A DNA stretch of 64,000 nt from Hydrogenophilales bacterium 28-61-23 (GCA_002281555.1 NCGJ01000007.1:57923-121922), one strand, 5' to 3'. Counted from the stretch's first letter, positions 48,481 through 56,830 are shown. Notes: generated from the letters alone by a model not told the origin. Numbers and translations: made by a program.

Positions 48481-48908
48481 TCGAAACCCGAGTTCGCGTC
48501 GTATCCGCCAGCAATGGCACGGCCTGGGTGGCGGCCAGCCAGGAGTCCGGCTGTTCCGCCTGCCAGTCCAAATCCACCTGCGGCATTTCCGGTCTGGGCG
48601 ATTTTTTGTCCAACCGTCGGCCCGATCTGCCCATCCGTCAGGCCTATGCCAAGGCCGGCGACGAACTGCTGGTTTGCGTCGACGAAACCGAGCTGCTGCG
48701 CGCCGGCCTGTTCGCCTACCTGTTGCCGGCCGTGCTCGCCATTGTCGCCGCCGGCGTTGTCGACGCGCTTGCGCTGGGCGACGCGGCCGCCGCGCTGGCG
48801 GCTGTTTTCGGACTCATTGGCGGCCTGCTCGGCGCACGTTTTCTGGCGCCAGCGCCGCAACTCCGTACTTCCACCATCAACGCAGAAATTTCTGGAGAAC
48901 CCTCATGA
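48477..48908 (+). CDS. rseC: RseC/MucC family protein (SoxR-reducing system)
   Basis: 143 residues. N-terminal cysteine cluster SGCSACQSKSTCGISG, then two membrane helices (about 77-97 and 101-122). RseC proteins work with the Rsx/Rnf electron transport complex to keep SoxR reduced. In a nif operon it probably supports Rnf-type electron flow to nitrogenase ferredoxin. The start overlaps the nifX stop (ATGA) and the stop overlaps the next start, so it is tightly built into the operon. Confidence 0.88.
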   Translation: MIETRVRVVSASNGTAWVAASQESGCSACQSKSTCGISGLGDFLSNRRPDLPIRQAYAKAGDELLVCVDETELLRAGLFAYLLPAVLAIVAAGVVDALALGDAAAALAAVFGLIGGLLGARFLAPAPQLRTSTINAEISGEPS

Positions 48909-49378
48909 GCGACACCCCCGTCATCGACACTGAACACGATCCCATCATGGAGACCGATTTCATCAAGGAAATGGTCAAGCAGATGCGCGCCATCGACAGC
49001 TACGGCACCTACGACGGCTGGACGGTGGAACGCATCCTCGAACCCTACATCGTCACCAAGGAAATGCGCCGCCAGATCCCGGTCATCGGCGACCCGGACG
49101 AACAGACCCTGTCGCGCGTGAAGGCCTTCTACAACGGCATCGCCGTGTTGATCGAGAAGGAATGCGGCCTGATGGCGGTGCCCATGGTCAACATCACGCA
49201 CGAAGGCTTTGGCCGCGCGCTGATCACAGTCGGCAAACTGGTGGTGATGGACCGCACCGTGCGCGACATCCACCGCTACGGCTACGACACCTTCTCGAAG
49301 ATGAAGGACGAAGCCGACAAATACCTGTCGGTGGCGCTGGAAATCATCGGCAAATATCCGGAAGTGGCCGGACTGTAG
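48905..49378 (+). CDS. NifX-associated nitrogen fixation protein (DUF269)
   Basis: 157 residues. The motifs IKEMVKQMRAIDSYGTYDGWTVERIL and KEMRRQIPVIGDPDEQTLSRVKAFYNGIAVLIEKECG identify the DUF269 family, found next to nifX in most diazotrophs. Its function is unknown; a part in cofactor assembly is presumed. It overlaps rseC by 4 nt. Confidence 0.95.
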   Translation: MSDTPVIDTEHDPIMETDFIKEMVKQMRAIDSYGTYDGWTVERILEPYIVTKEMRRQIPVIGDPDEQTLSRVKAFYNGIAVLIEKECGLMAVPMVNITHEGFGRALITVGKLVVMDRTVRDIHRYGYDTFSKMKDEADKYLSVALEIIGKYPEVAGL

Positions 49379-49454
49379 GTTGGGTTGGCGAAGCGTAACC
49401 CGACGATCAACCGCCCTATGCCGGGTTACGGCCTGCCGGCCTGACCCGACCTAC
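49375..49454. repeat. Palindromic intergenic repeat, GTAGGTTGGGTT family
   Basis: GTAGGTTGGGTT at the left is answered by GACCCGACCTAC at the right, with an internal CGTAACCC/GGGTTACG pair. Related to the copy at 20705-20741. Confidence 0.6.
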
Positions 49455-49467
49455 CGTGGAGAACCAA

Positions 49468-49683
49468 ATGACTGACGAAGAACTGAAGGACCTCGACCGC
49501 GAGGTCAAGAAACTCAAGCGTATTTCCAGCGAATGGGCTTCCCAATTGCACGACCTGGTGGAAGACAAACTGCCGGCCGGCTACCTGGAAATCCCGGGCA
49601 TCGCCCAATCCACCTACGATGCCTGCAAGGCCTGGGCCGACGCCAGCGCCCGCCTGCAGGCCGCCCAGAAGGAGCTTGCGTGA
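49468..49683 (+). CDS. CCE_0567 family protein (DUF683), nif-associated
   Basis: 71 residues with the family start TDEELKDLDREVKKLKRISSEWASQLHDLVEDKLP. The family forms a small helical bundle that binds metal ions and is found between DUF269 and fdxB in nif operons; exact function unknown. The ATG follows GGAG; a GTG at 49456 is in frame. The stop overlaps the fdxB start. Confidence 0.93.
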   Translation: MTDEELKDLDREVKKLKRISSEWASQLHDLVEDKLPAGYLEIPGIAQSTYDACKAWADASARLQAAQKELA

Positions 49684-49985
49684 TGGACGCCACCGTAGTT
49701 GCCTATAGCGCACTCACCCGGGGCGGCACGCCCTACAACCCGACGTTTGTCGTCGCCCTCGACCAGAAGACCTGCATCGGCTGTGGCCGCTGCTACAAGG
49801 TCTGCCCGCGCGACGTGTTCGAACTGGTCGAGCGTGACGAAGACGAAATCGACGAAGACATGGACGAAGACCAGATGAGCGTGATGTCGCTGAAGAACAT
49901 GCTCGACTGCATCGGCTGCGGCTCCTGCGCCCGTGTCTGCCCGAAGGGGTGTCATACGCATCAGGCGTTGCCGGTAAGCGCATGA
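49683..49985 (+). CDS. fdxB: Nif-specific ferredoxin III FdxB
   Basis: 100 residues. Two [4Fe-4S] motifs CIGCGRCYKVCP and CIGCGSCARVCPKGC frame an acidic insert (ERDEDEIDEDMDEDQ), as in FdxB. It passes electrons within nitrogenase or cofactor assembly. Start overlaps the CCE_0567 stop (TGATG). Confidence 0.95.
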   Translation: MDATVVAYSALTRGGTPYNPTFVVALDQKTCIGCGRCYKVCPRDVFELVERDEDEIDEDMDEDQMSVMSLKNMLDCIGCGSCARVCPKGCHTHQALPVSA

Positions 49986-49993
49986 GATAAACC

Positions 49994-50067
49994 GTGAAAG
50001 GTGACTTGCCGCTGCGCAGCTTCGGTGAAACGTGAAAAGTCCTCACATTTCACACTTCACTTTTCAC
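49994..50067. repeat. GTGAAA/TTTCAC intergenic repeat, copy 2
   Basis: GTGAAAGGTGAC at the left and CACTTCACTTTTCAC at the right, with GTGAAACGTGAAAAG inside. Same family as 22661-22742; both lie next to ferredoxin genes. Confidence 0.6.
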
Positions 50068-50116
50068 CAGCGGCATAGCCACATCACCCTCCACCCTTCA
50101 ACTTCAACTCCCGACC

Positions 50117-50440
50117 ATGCCCCGTCCACTCAAACATGTCTTCATCTGCGGCCAGGCCCGCCCGCCCGGTCATCCACGCGGTTCCTGCGCTGAAAAAGGT
50201 TGTCGCGAAGTGCTCGACGAATTCCTCTATCAGTTCCAGCAGCGCCAGTGTTTCGACAAGGTCGCCATCACCACCACCGGCTGCCTCGGCCCGTGCAGCA
50301 CCGGCACCAACGTGCTGGTCTACCCGGAAGGCATCATGTACGGCCAGGTCGGCAAGGACGATGTCAGCGCCATCTTCGACCAGCACCTGCTCGGCGATCA
50401 GCCCGTCGAACGCCTCAAGGTACCGGCCGATCTTTGGTGA
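50117..50440 (+). CDS. Thioredoxin-like [2Fe-2S] ferredoxin, nif-associated
   Basis: 107 residues. KHVFICGQARPPGHPRGSCAEKGCREV and TTTGCLGPCSTGTNVLVYPEGIMYGQV are the pattern of thioredoxin-fold [2Fe-2S] ferredoxins, with four cluster cysteines (Cys11, Cys24 or Cys29, Cys56, Cys60). A homologue is encoded near nif genes in Azotobacter. Possible electron donor or FeS sensor. The next gene overlaps its stop. Confidence 0.92.
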   Translation: MPRPLKHVFICGQARPPGHPRGSCAEKGCREVLDEFLYQFQQRQCFDKVAITTTGCLGPCSTGTNVLVYPEGIMYGQVGKDDVSAIFDQHLLGDQPVERLKVPADLW

Positions 50441-50811
50441 TGAGCGACAACATGCCGCCGGCCCAGTTGCCCGACTCGCTGGTCGAACTTGGCGTCAAGC
50501 TGTGCCTCGTGCTCAGCCAGGAGGCGCAGCTCTATGCCAAGGACAAAGCGCCGCCGATCCGCCTGGAAGAAGCGCAGTTCACCCGCGTCATCGACCCGTC
50601 CAATGGCCTGCCCGGCTATGAAGGCGTCTGGCGCGACGCACGCGCGCAGAAACTTGGCAGCCTGACCATCAATAGCGATGGCAGCTTCCATGGCGAATTC
50701 GACCTGCTCGTCCTGCACCCGCGCAAACCGCGCTGGTTCGTCGAAGCCGTCACGGTCTGGGGTAACGATGGTGTCGTGAAGGCGGAACCGCGCCTGCTGG
50801 CGGCGGTATGA
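50440..50811 (+). CDS. Conserved nif-operon protein of unknown function
   Basis: 123 residues, not recognised. The start overlaps the ferredoxin stop (TGATG), so it belongs to the nifN operon. Visible features: an N-terminal helix (DSLVELGVKLCLVLSQEAQLYAKDK), a WRDARAQKLGSLTINSDGSFHGEFDLL beta segment and a PRKPRWFVEAVTVWG stretch. No signal peptide or metal motif. Confidence 0.72.
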   Translation: MSDNMPPAQLPDSLVELGVKLCLVLSQEAQLYAKDKAPPIRLEEAQFTRVIDPSNGLPGYEGVWRDARAQKLGSLTINSDGSFHGEFDLLVLHPRKPRWFVEAVTVWGNDGVVKAEPRLLAAV

Positions 50812-50845
50812 GCTTGTTGCTGGCGTACGACGCCATGACAACGCG

Positions 50846-51274
50846 ATGAGCGTTCCTTTTCCCGCCGACATGCGCCTGCTGCTGGTGCACAAACAGAAAG
50901 CCAGCGCGCGCGTGCGCTTCCTGCGGTTTCCGCACGGCCTCTGCGCTTTCGAGGCGCTGCCAAAGTTATCCACGCTATTCGAGGCTCCGCCGTCCAGCCA
51001 GGTTGAACTCCATCCCAGTCTCTACCTGCGCGCCGCCGAAGCCGCCCTCGGCCTGGAAAATGGCGGACTGGCGCTGGAAGGCGAATTCAGCGCCAGCGTC
51101 GATACTCCGGATGGCCCGATCCGCGTGCGCCTGGCGACTTTCACCGGTATCGACCCGCCCTTCGAGGTTGCCGAACGCCTGGGCGGCAAGTTCATCGCCA
51201 TCACCGAAGCGCGCGGCTGCGCGCCTGCCGAACTGGAACTGCTGCGCCAGGCCTATACGGTATTGATGGGGTAA
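50846..51274 (+). CDS. Conserved nif-operon protein of unknown function
   Basis: 142 residues, not recognised. Starts 34 bp after the preceding gene. N-terminal beta region (ADMRLLLVHKQKASARVRFLRFPHG), then PSLYLRAAEAALGLENGGLALEGEFSASVDTPDGPIRVRLATFTGIDPPFEVAERLGGKFIAITEARGC split over two predicted domains. A single late cysteine is present. Role inferred only from the operon. Confidence 0.7.
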   Translation: MSVPFPADMRLLLVHKQKASARVRFLRFPHGLCAFEALPKLSTLFEAPPSSQVELHPSLYLRAAEAALGLENGGLALEGEFSASVDTPDGPIRVRLATFTGIDPPFEVAERLGGKFIAITEARGCAPAELELLRQAYTVLMG

Positions 51275-51287
51275 CGCGGCGGCGCGG

Positions 51288-51749
51288 ATGAAAAGCAAAG
51301 TGCGTATCCGCGCCGCCGCCGAAGCCGATCTGGATGGCATGGTTCTGCTCATCGAGCGGCTGTTCGCGCTGGAACCCGACTATCCGTTCGACGCCGCCAA
51401 GGTACGCCGCGGCCTCGATCTGTTGCTCGCGCGAAAAGACGCGGCGGCGCTTTGGGTCGCGGAACTGGATGGCCGCGCGGTCGGCATGTGTTCCGCCCAG
51501 ATCGTCATTTCCACCGCGGAAGGCGGGCCGGTGGCCTGGGTCGAAGATGTCGTGGTCAACCCCGACCGACGCGGCCAGGGCATCGGCCGCCTGCTGCTGG
51601 ATGCCGTGTCGGCCTGGGCCACGCGGCGCGGAATTTGCCGCCTGCAATTGCTGGCGGACGGCGAGAATGCCGCCGCCCTCGGCTTCTACCGAAGCCTGGA
51701 CTGGCGAACCACCCGAATGATCTGTTTACGCCTGCGACCTGGAGACTGA
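51288..51749 (+). CDS. GNAT family N-acetyltransferase
   Basis: 153 residues. VRIRAAAEADLDGMVLLIERLF and the acetyl-CoA loop VVVNPDRRGQGIGRLLLDAVSAWA (Q/RxxGxG/A) with the C-terminal NAAALGFYRSLDW show a GNAT fold. The substrate is unknown. It lies 13 bp after the preceding unknown gene and 1 bp before the NifZ-like gene, within the operon. Confidence 0.9.
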   Translation: MKSKVRIRAAAEADLDGMVLLIERLFALEPDYPFDAAKVRRGLDLLLARKDAAALWVAELDGRAVGMCSAQIVISTAEGGPVAWVEDVVVNPDRRGQGIGRLLLDAVSAWATRRGICRLQLLADGENAAALGFYRSLDWRTTRMICLRLRPGD

Positions 51750-51750
51750 G

Positions 51751-52032
51751 ATGAACCGATTCAACCTGGGCGACCTCGTATTCGCCGCCATCGACCTGCA
51801 CAACGACCCGCTCGAAGAAACCGGCGAAGGCGGCGTTCCCGGCGTCGCCGCGAACGAACTGCTCGCCGCCGCCGGCACGCGCGGCGTCGTGGTCAACGTC
51901 GGCCACGCCGAAGCCGATCCGAAACAGGACATCTATCTGGTCCGTTTCGAAACCGGCCCCGATGGCAATCTGGCCGAACCCATCGGCTGCCTGGCGGAAG
52001 AAATCGGCTACGGGGCAATGCAGGCCGCTTGA
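51751..52032 (+). CDS. NifZ-domain protein, shorter second copy
   Basis: 93 residues. FNLGDLVFAAIDLHNDP, LLAAAGTRGVVVNVGHAEA and DIYLVRFETG fit the NifZ domain, and the protein is distinct from the full-length NifZ at 55505. NifZ helps form the second P-cluster in NifDK. This copy lacks the long C-terminal region, so its role may differ. Last gene of the nifN operon. Confidence 0.72.
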   Translation: MNRFNLGDLVFAAIDLHNDPLEETGEGGVPGVAANELLAAAGTRGVVVNVGHAEADPKQDIYLVRFETGPDGNLAEPIGCLAEEIGYGAMQAA

Positions 52033-52052
52033 CCCGGGGGCCCGGGGCCGAA

Positions 52053-52199
52053 GAAACACAGTAGGGTGCCATGCGCACCCTACAGAATCCGGATCGGCGG
52101 GAAGGGATTCCCGCCCTACGCCAAAGCCGTCCCGCAATCGAACCGTAGGTCGGCAATCCCTTGCCGACAATCCGCCTCGCGGCGGAATTTCGCCGCCTA
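52053..52199. repeat. Cluster of three palindromic repeats between the nifN and nifV operons
   Basis: GTAGGGTGC/GCACCCTAC, then GGCGGGAAGGGATTCCCGCC, then GTCGGCAATCCCTTGCCGAC with GGCGGAATTTCGCC. They resemble the repeats at 43598 and 60829. The block may act as a transcription end. Confidence 0.55.
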
Positions 52200-52233
52200 T
52201 CTCGTTACTACAGCCCAAGCCACAACCCGGCTT

Positions 52234-52249
52234 TGTCGCAAACCCGACC
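52234..52249 (+). promoter_or_regulatory. NifA-like upstream site for nifV (one mismatch)
   Basis: TGTCGCAAACCCGACC fits TGT-N10-ACA except for the last base; it lies 110 bp before the -24 element. Confidence 0.45.
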
Positions 52250-52343
52250 AAGCCCGTCCGGAAGTCCCTTTCTCGACGCGGGTTGAGGCTAAAAGCAGAC
52301 GAGTTTGTCGTTTTTATTCAGATAGATAGCGCCATCCGGTGAT

Positions 52344-52359
52344 TGGCATGCGGCTTGCG
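52344..52359 (+). promoter_or_regulatory. Sigma-54 promoter of the nifV operon
   Basis: TGGCATGCGGCTTGCG is a near-consensus -24/-12 element, 42 bp before nifV. Confidence 0.8.
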
Positions 52360-52400
52360 ATGACTCCTTCATCGCAACCCTCACGGCAACCCTCACCGCC

Positions 52401-53558
52401 ATGACCCGCCACATCATCATCGACGACACCACGCTGCGCGATGGCGAACAGTCCGCCGGAGTGTCGTTCACGCTGGAAGAGAAGCTGGACATCGCCCGCC
52501 GCCTGGGCAGGATGGGTGTGCCGGAACTGGAAGTCGGTATTCCGGCCATGGGTGCGCGCGAGTGCGAGAGTATTCAGGCGGTTGCCGAAACCCTGGCCGA
52601 TCTGGGCCTGGCTTCGAAGCTGGTGGTGTGGAGCCGGATGCGCGCGGCGGATATCGAAGCCTGCCGGAATCTGAAAGTGGATCTGATCGACATCTCGATT
52701 TCCGTGTCGGACATCCACATCGCAAAAAAACTGAAAAAAGATCGCGCCTGGGTGCTGAACACCATTCGCGACATGGTGCCGCGCGCGCTCGACCTCGGCC
52801 TGGACGTGATCGTCGGCTGCGAGGACGCCTCGCGCGCCGAGCTGGATTTCCTGCTGCGCGTGGCGGAAACCGCCGAACATGCCGGCGCGCGCCGATTACG
52901 CTTTGCCGACACGCTGGGCGTGATGGAACCGTTCGGCGTTTTTGAAACCATCGCCAGCCTGCGTTCGGTCAGCGATCTGGAAATAGAAATGCACGCGCAC
53001 GACGATCTCGGCCTGGCCACCGCCAACACGCTGGCCGCCTGCCGCGCCGGGGCGACACATGTCAACACCACGGTCAACGGTCTGGGCGAACGCGCCGGCA
53101 ATGCGCCGCTGGAAGAAGTCGCGCTCGGCCTGGCCAAGCTGTACGGCATGCACACCGGCGTCGATCTGAGCCTGTTTCCGGCGCTGTCCGATAGCGTCGC
53201 CGCCGCTTCCGGCCGGCCGGTGTCCTGGCAGAAAAGCGTGGTCGGCGAAGGCGTGTTCACGCACGAAGCCGGCATCCACGTCGACGGCATGCTGAAGGAT
53301 CCAGACACCTACCAGTCCTTCGATCCGCGCGAAGTGGGGCGCAGCCATACCCTGGTGGTCGGCAAGCATTCCGGTTCGCACGGCATCATGGCCGCCTATG
53401 CGCGCATGGGCCTCTCCCTCAGCCCGGCCGAAGCGCGCGAACTGCTGCCCGACATCCGCGCCTTCGCCGAACGCGCCAAACGCTCGCCAGCCGACCATGA
53501 ACTGGTGTTCCTGTATCAACGCCTGATCGGCCGCGTCGTCGCCGGCGTGGTGCATTGA
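52401..53558 (+). CDS. nifV: Homocitrate synthase NifV
   Basis: 385 residues. Motifs: [19 protein letters not shown] at the start, [24 protein letters not shown] and [19 protein letters not shown], with HEAGIHVDG and GKHSGSHG later, all as in NifV. It makes homocitrate from acetyl-CoA and 2-oxoglutarate for FeMo-cofactor. First gene of nifV-cysE-unknown-nifW-nifZ-nifM-rrf2. Confidence 0.97.
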   Translation: MTRHIIIDDTTLRDGEQSAGVSFTLEEKLDIARRLGRMGVPELEVGIPAMGARECESIQAVAETLADLGLASKLVVWSRMRAADIEACRNLKVDLIDISISVSDIHIAKKLKKDRAWVLNTIRDMVPRALDLGLDVIVGCEDASRAELDFLLRVAETAEHAGARRLRFADTLGVMEPFGVFETIASLRSVSDLEIEMHAHDDLGLATANTLAACRAGATHVNTTVNGLGERAGNAPLEEVALGLAKLYGMHTGVDLSLFPALSDSVAAASGRPVSWQKSVVGEGVFTHEAGIHVDGMLKDPDTYQSFDPREVGRSHTLVVGKHSGSHGIMAAYARMGLSLSPAEARELLPDIRAFAERAKRSPADHELVFLYQRLIGRVVAGVVH

Positions 53559-53562
53559 GGCA

Positions 53563-54372
53563 ATGACGATGAATCCCGCGCACGCATCGCTCCCCTCTCC
53601 CGCAGGCGGGAGAGGGGCTGGGGGGGAGGGGGCCAACACCCCGGGCCTGTTCACCCTGCTGCGGGAAGATGTCGCCTGTGTATTCCAGCGCGACCCCGCC
53701 GCCCGATCCAGCTTCGAAGTCCTGACCACCTATCCCGGCGTGCACGCCATCCTGCTGCAACGTTTCGCGCATCGGCTCTGGCTGGCCGGGCTGCGTTATC
53801 CGGCGCGGCTGCTGGCCTGGTTCGCGCGCATGTTCACCAATATCGACATCCACCCCGGCGCCACGCTCGGTCGCCGCTTCTTCATCGACCATGGCGCCGG
53901 CGTCGTCATCGGCGAGACCGCCGAAATCGGCGACGACGTCACCCTGTATCACGGCGTCACCCTGGGCGGCACCACCTGGAGCAAAGGCAAGCGGCATCCC
54001 ACCCTGGGCAACGGCGTCGTCATCGGCGCCGGCGCCAAAGTGCTCGGCGCCATCACGCTGGGCGAGCAGGTGCGGGTGGGCGCCAATTCGGTCGTCGTGA
54101 AAGACGTGCCGGCGCATCGCACCGTGGTCGGCATTCCCGGCAGGATCGTGCTGCGTTCCGACGAAGGCGGCCCGGGCGCGCTGGGCATAAATCTCGATCA
54201 CCACCTGATTCCCGACCCGGTCGGCCGCGCCATCGCCTGCCTGATGGAACGCATCGAGGTGCTGGAAAAAGCCCTGCGCGCGCAAGGCGAGGCGGTGGAT
54301 AGCCAATGCGGCACTTGCGAAGCCGACGATCTGTGCGGCGCGCAAGTCGCGCACACAATGAAAAAAATGTGA
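53563..54372 (+). CDS. cysE: Serine O-acetyltransferase CysE (NifP-type)
   Basis: 269 residues. The left-handed beta-helix region is clear: [46 protein letters not shown], with [28 protein letters not shown]. It supplies O-acetylserine for cysteine and so for FeS clusters; in nif clusters this is nifP. Residues 10-23 ([14 protein letters not shown]) are encoded by an intergenic palindromic repeat (53591-53632) that has become coding. The start could also be ATG 53569. Confidence 0.94.
   Translation: MTMNPAHASLPSPAGGRGAGGEGANTPGLFTLLREDVACVFQRDPAARSSFEVLTTYPGVHAILLQRFAHRLWLAGLRYPARLLAWFARMFTNIDIHPGATLGRRFFIDHGAGVVIGETAEIGDDVTLYHGVTLGGTTWSKGKRHPTLGNGVVIGAGAKVLGAITLGEQVRVGANSVVVKDVPAHRTVVGIPGRIVLRSDEGGPGALGINLDHHLIPDPVGRAIACLMERIEVLEKALRAQGEAVDSQCGTCEADDLCGAQVAHTMKKM
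53592..53617. repeat. CCCCTCTCCCGC palindromic repeat inside the cysE reading frame
   Basis: CCCCTCTCCCGC-AG-GCGGGAGAGGGG is a perfect 12-bp inverted repeat, followed by CTGGGGG. The same family is intergenic at 22385, 22965 and 55442. Confidence 0.75.
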
Positions 54373-54379
54373 GGACATC

Positions 54380-54895
54380 ATGGATTTGATGCAATTCGAC
54401 CAGACCACGCTCTACTTCGACGAGCCGCTGCCGCCCGGCATCGAACCCCTGCTGCTCGACGCGGCCGCCTGCTACGGTGACGCCGAAGCGGAAGCCATGC
54501 TGCTGCGCGCCTATTTCCTGGCGCCGGAACAACTCGTAGTGCTGGTCGCGCTGTATCGCTACTACTTCTACCAGCACCGCATGGAAGATGCCCTGCTGGT
54601 CGCCGACCGCGCGATGAGCATCGTCGCCCGGCGCCTGGATCTGCCGGCGAAATGGCAGAACCTGCACCCGGAACATATCGGCCATGCCGTGCTGCGCTCG
54701 ATGGGGCTGCTGCGCTTCTATCTGCTGGTGTTGAAAGCCGCCGGTTATATCCATTTGCGCATGGGCAACTCCGGCACTGGCCAAAGCATGCTGGAGAAAC
54801 TGGTGGAGCTGGACAGCCACGACCGGCTCGGCGGCAAAGCGCTGCTCGATGTGATCGTGGAAGCGGTAGCCGCCCGCATCGAGGAAGCGGCATGA
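54380..54895 (+). CDS. Conserved nif-operon helical protein of unknown function
   Basis: 171 residues, 7 bp after cysE. Mostly helical with TPR-like pattern: ACYGDAEAEAMLLRAYFLAPEQLVVLVALYRYYFYQHRMEDALLVADRAM. Homologues of this kind occur between cysE and nifW in betaproteobacterial nif clusters. No known role. A helper of NifW or assembly is possible. Confidence 0.75.
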   Translation: MDLMQFDQTTLYFDEPLPPGIEPLLLDAAACYGDAEAEAMLLRAYFLAPEQLVVLVALYRYYFYQHRMEDALLVADRAMSIVARRLDLPAKWQNLHPEHIGHAVLRSMGLLRFYLLVLKAAGYIHLRMGNSGTGQSMLEKLVELDSHDRLGGKALLDVIVEAVAARIEEAA

Positions 54896-54955
54896 ATCAA
54901 ACCGTAGCACCTCCCCAATGGCGCGCATCGCGCACCTGACTTGAAAGGAATCATC

Positions 54956-55372
54956 ATGGACGACCTGACCCTGGACGACGCGCTGGAAGACCTGGAATCC
55001 GCCGAGGATTTCCTCAACTACTTCGACGTCGGTTTCGACCCCGCCGTGGTGCATGTCAACCGGCTGCACATCCTGCAGCGCTACCACAACTACCTGGCCC
55101 AGGCCGGCGCGCTGCCCGAGTCCGAAGCGGCGCGGCGGGAGGTCTATACCACCCTGTTGACGCGCGCCTATCAGGACTTCGTGGCCTCCGACGCGCTGAC
55201 CGAAAAGGTGTTCAAGGTGTTCCGCATGCATGAACCGCAAACCGCCTTCGTGCCGCTGTCGTCGATCACTCTGGCAAGCCCGCACGCCAGCGCGCCCATC
55301 CCCGCCGCGGGCGGTTGCGGCTGCGGCAATACGGGTTCCTGCCACAGTTCCGAGTCTGCTCTGCGTAGCTGA
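54956..55372 (+). CDS. nifW: Nitrogenase-stabilizing protein NifW
   Basis: 138 residues. DALEDLESAEDFLNYFDVGFDPAVVHVNRLHILQRYHNYL is the NifW pattern. NifW binds and protects MoFe protein from oxygen or helps P-cluster formation. The C-terminal GGCGCGNTGSC is a cysteine-rich tail that may bind metal and is not part of the core. AAAGGAA precedes the ATG; the start at 54956 replaces an upstream TTG. Confidence 0.94.
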   Translation: MDDLTLDDALEDLESAEDFLNYFDVGFDPAVVHVNRLHILQRYHNYLAQAGALPESEAARREVYTTLLTRAYQDFVASDALTEKVFKVFRMHEPQTAFVPLSSITLASPHASAPIPAAGGCGCGNTGSCHSSESALRS

Positions 55373-55441
55373 ACGGGCATGGATTACGACTTTCCCAGAA
55401 AAACGGATACCGCGCCCATGCCCGTTCTCCCTCTCCCCCAA

Positions 55442-55467
55442 CCCCTCTCCCGCTTACGGGAGAGGGG
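55442..55467. repeat. CCCCTCTCCCG palindromic repeat between nifW and nifZ
   Basis: CCCCTCTCCCG-CTTA-CGGGAGAGGGG; preceded by CTCTCCCCCAA, so it is in the opposite orientation to the copy in cysE. Confidence 0.65.
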
Positions 55468-55504
55468 CGCTTCGAGCGTCGCTTTGCGACGTTCACGTTA
55501 AGCC

Positions 55505-55957
55505 ATGGAACAACGCTTCGACTTCGGCGTCGCCGTGCGGCTGACGCGCAATGTGCGCAACGACGGCACCTTTCCCGGCCTGGAGGTGGGCAATCTGCTG
55601 ATCAAGCGCGGCAGCGTCGGCTACGTCATGAACGTCGGCACCTTCCTGCAGGACCAGATCATCTACACCGTCAACTTCCTCGATCAGGGCCGCGTCGTCG
55701 GTTGTCGCGACGAGGAGCTGATCGGCGCCGACGAGCCCTGGATGGAAAGCCGCTTCGAGACGCGCGAGAAAGTGCGCTCCCGTCTGGCCTTGTCGATCCG
55801 AGGCGAGGTTGCCGTCCCGGCCGGCAGCGTGGGCGAAGTGTTCAAAGTGCTGCGCGATCTGGAAACCGGTGTTCAGTATCACGTGCATTTCCCCGGCGGC
55901 AAGCTATTGCTGGTGCCGGAAACACTGCTGGACAGCCCGGAGGAGTCCCATGCCTGA
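55505..55957 (+). CDS. nifZ: Nitrogen fixation protein NifZ
   Basis: 150 residues. FGVAVRLTRNVRNDGTFPGLEVGNLLIKRGSVGYV and VGTFLQDQIIYTVNFLDQGRVVGCRDEELI are the NifZ pattern. NifZ helps build the second P-cluster of NifDK. The stop overlaps nifM by 8 nt. Confidence 0.96.
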   Translation: MEQRFDFGVAVRLTRNVRNDGTFPGLEVGNLLIKRGSVGYVMNVGTFLQDQIIYTVNFLDQGRVVGCRDEELIGADEPWMESRFETREKVRSRLALSIRGEVAVPAGSVGEVFKVLRDLETGVQYHVHFPGGKLLLVPETLLDSPEESHA

Positions 55958-56828
55958 ACCCGCCGCCCTCGCCGCGCTTGCGTATCTGGAACTGAAGACC
56001 GCGCAGAGCCTGTTCGGCAAATCGCCGGCGGAACTTGCCGAAGACGAGCGCGCCAAGGTGCGCAATCTGGCCGACCGGCAAATGGGTCTGGAAGCGCGCG
56101 TGCTGAATGCCCCGGAAGCACGCGACGCGATGGTGCCGCAAGTCAGCCTGCAAGCCGCGCTGGAGGAAATCCGCAAACGCTATCCGGAGGAAGCGGAATT
56201 CAGCGCCGACCTCGAGCGCAACGGACTCGATACGGAAAGTTTCCTCGCCGCGCTGGAACGCGAGCTGAGGGTCGAAGCCATTCTGGAAAAAGTCGGCACG
56301 CGCGCGACTCAGGTGGCCGAGATCGACGTCGATCTGTATTACCACTACCACCCGGACCAGTTTCGCCGGCCGGAAACCCGCCGCGCCCGCCATATCCTGG
56401 TCACCGTCAATCCGGACATGCCCGACAACACCGTCGAGGCCGCAAGAACCCGCATCGAAGCCGTCGCCGCGCGTCTGGCCAAGAGCCTGAAGCGGTTCGA
56501 CGAACAAGCGCTGAAGCACTCGGAATGTCCCACCGCGATGCAGGGCGGCGTGCTCGGCGACGTGCCGCGCGGCCAGCTCTATCCGGAGCTCGACGCCGCC
56601 CTGTTCGGCATGCAGGCCGGCCAGCTCAGCGGCGTGCTGGAATCGCCGCTCGGCTTCCACTTGCTGCTGTGCGAGGCCATCACGCCGGAGCGCGTTCTCA
56701 GTCTGAATCAGGCGCGCGCGCCGATCCGCGACATGCTGGAACAACGCCGCAAACGCATTTGCCAGCAAGCCTGGCTGAAACAGTTGCAAATGGGGCAATT
56801 GCCGGCCGGGCAGCCGCAAACCGCCTGA
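55950..56828 (+). CDS. nifM: Peptidyl-prolyl isomerase NifM
   Basis: 292 residues. N-terminal SurA-like helical domain and C-terminal parvulin domain (RRARHILVTVNPDM, SECPTAMQGGVLGDVPRGQLYPELDAALFGM, ESPLGFHLLLCEAI). NifM is needed for NifH folding and activation. GGAGGAG precedes the ATG. Confidence 0.95.
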   Translation: MPEPAALAALAYLELKTAQSLFGKSPAELAEDERAKVRNLADRQMGLEARVLNAPEARDAMVPQVSLQAALEEIRKRYPEEAEFSADLERNGLDTESFLAALERELRVEAILEKVGTRATQVAEIDVDLYYHYHPDQFRRPETRRARHILVTVNPDMPDNTVEAARTRIEAVAARLAKSLKRFDEQALKHSECPTAMQGGVLGDVPRGQLYPELDAALFGMQAGQLSGVLESPLGFHLLLCEAITPERVLSLNQARAPIRDMLEQRRKRICQQAWLKQLQMGQLPAGQPQTA

Positions 56829-56830
56829 CC

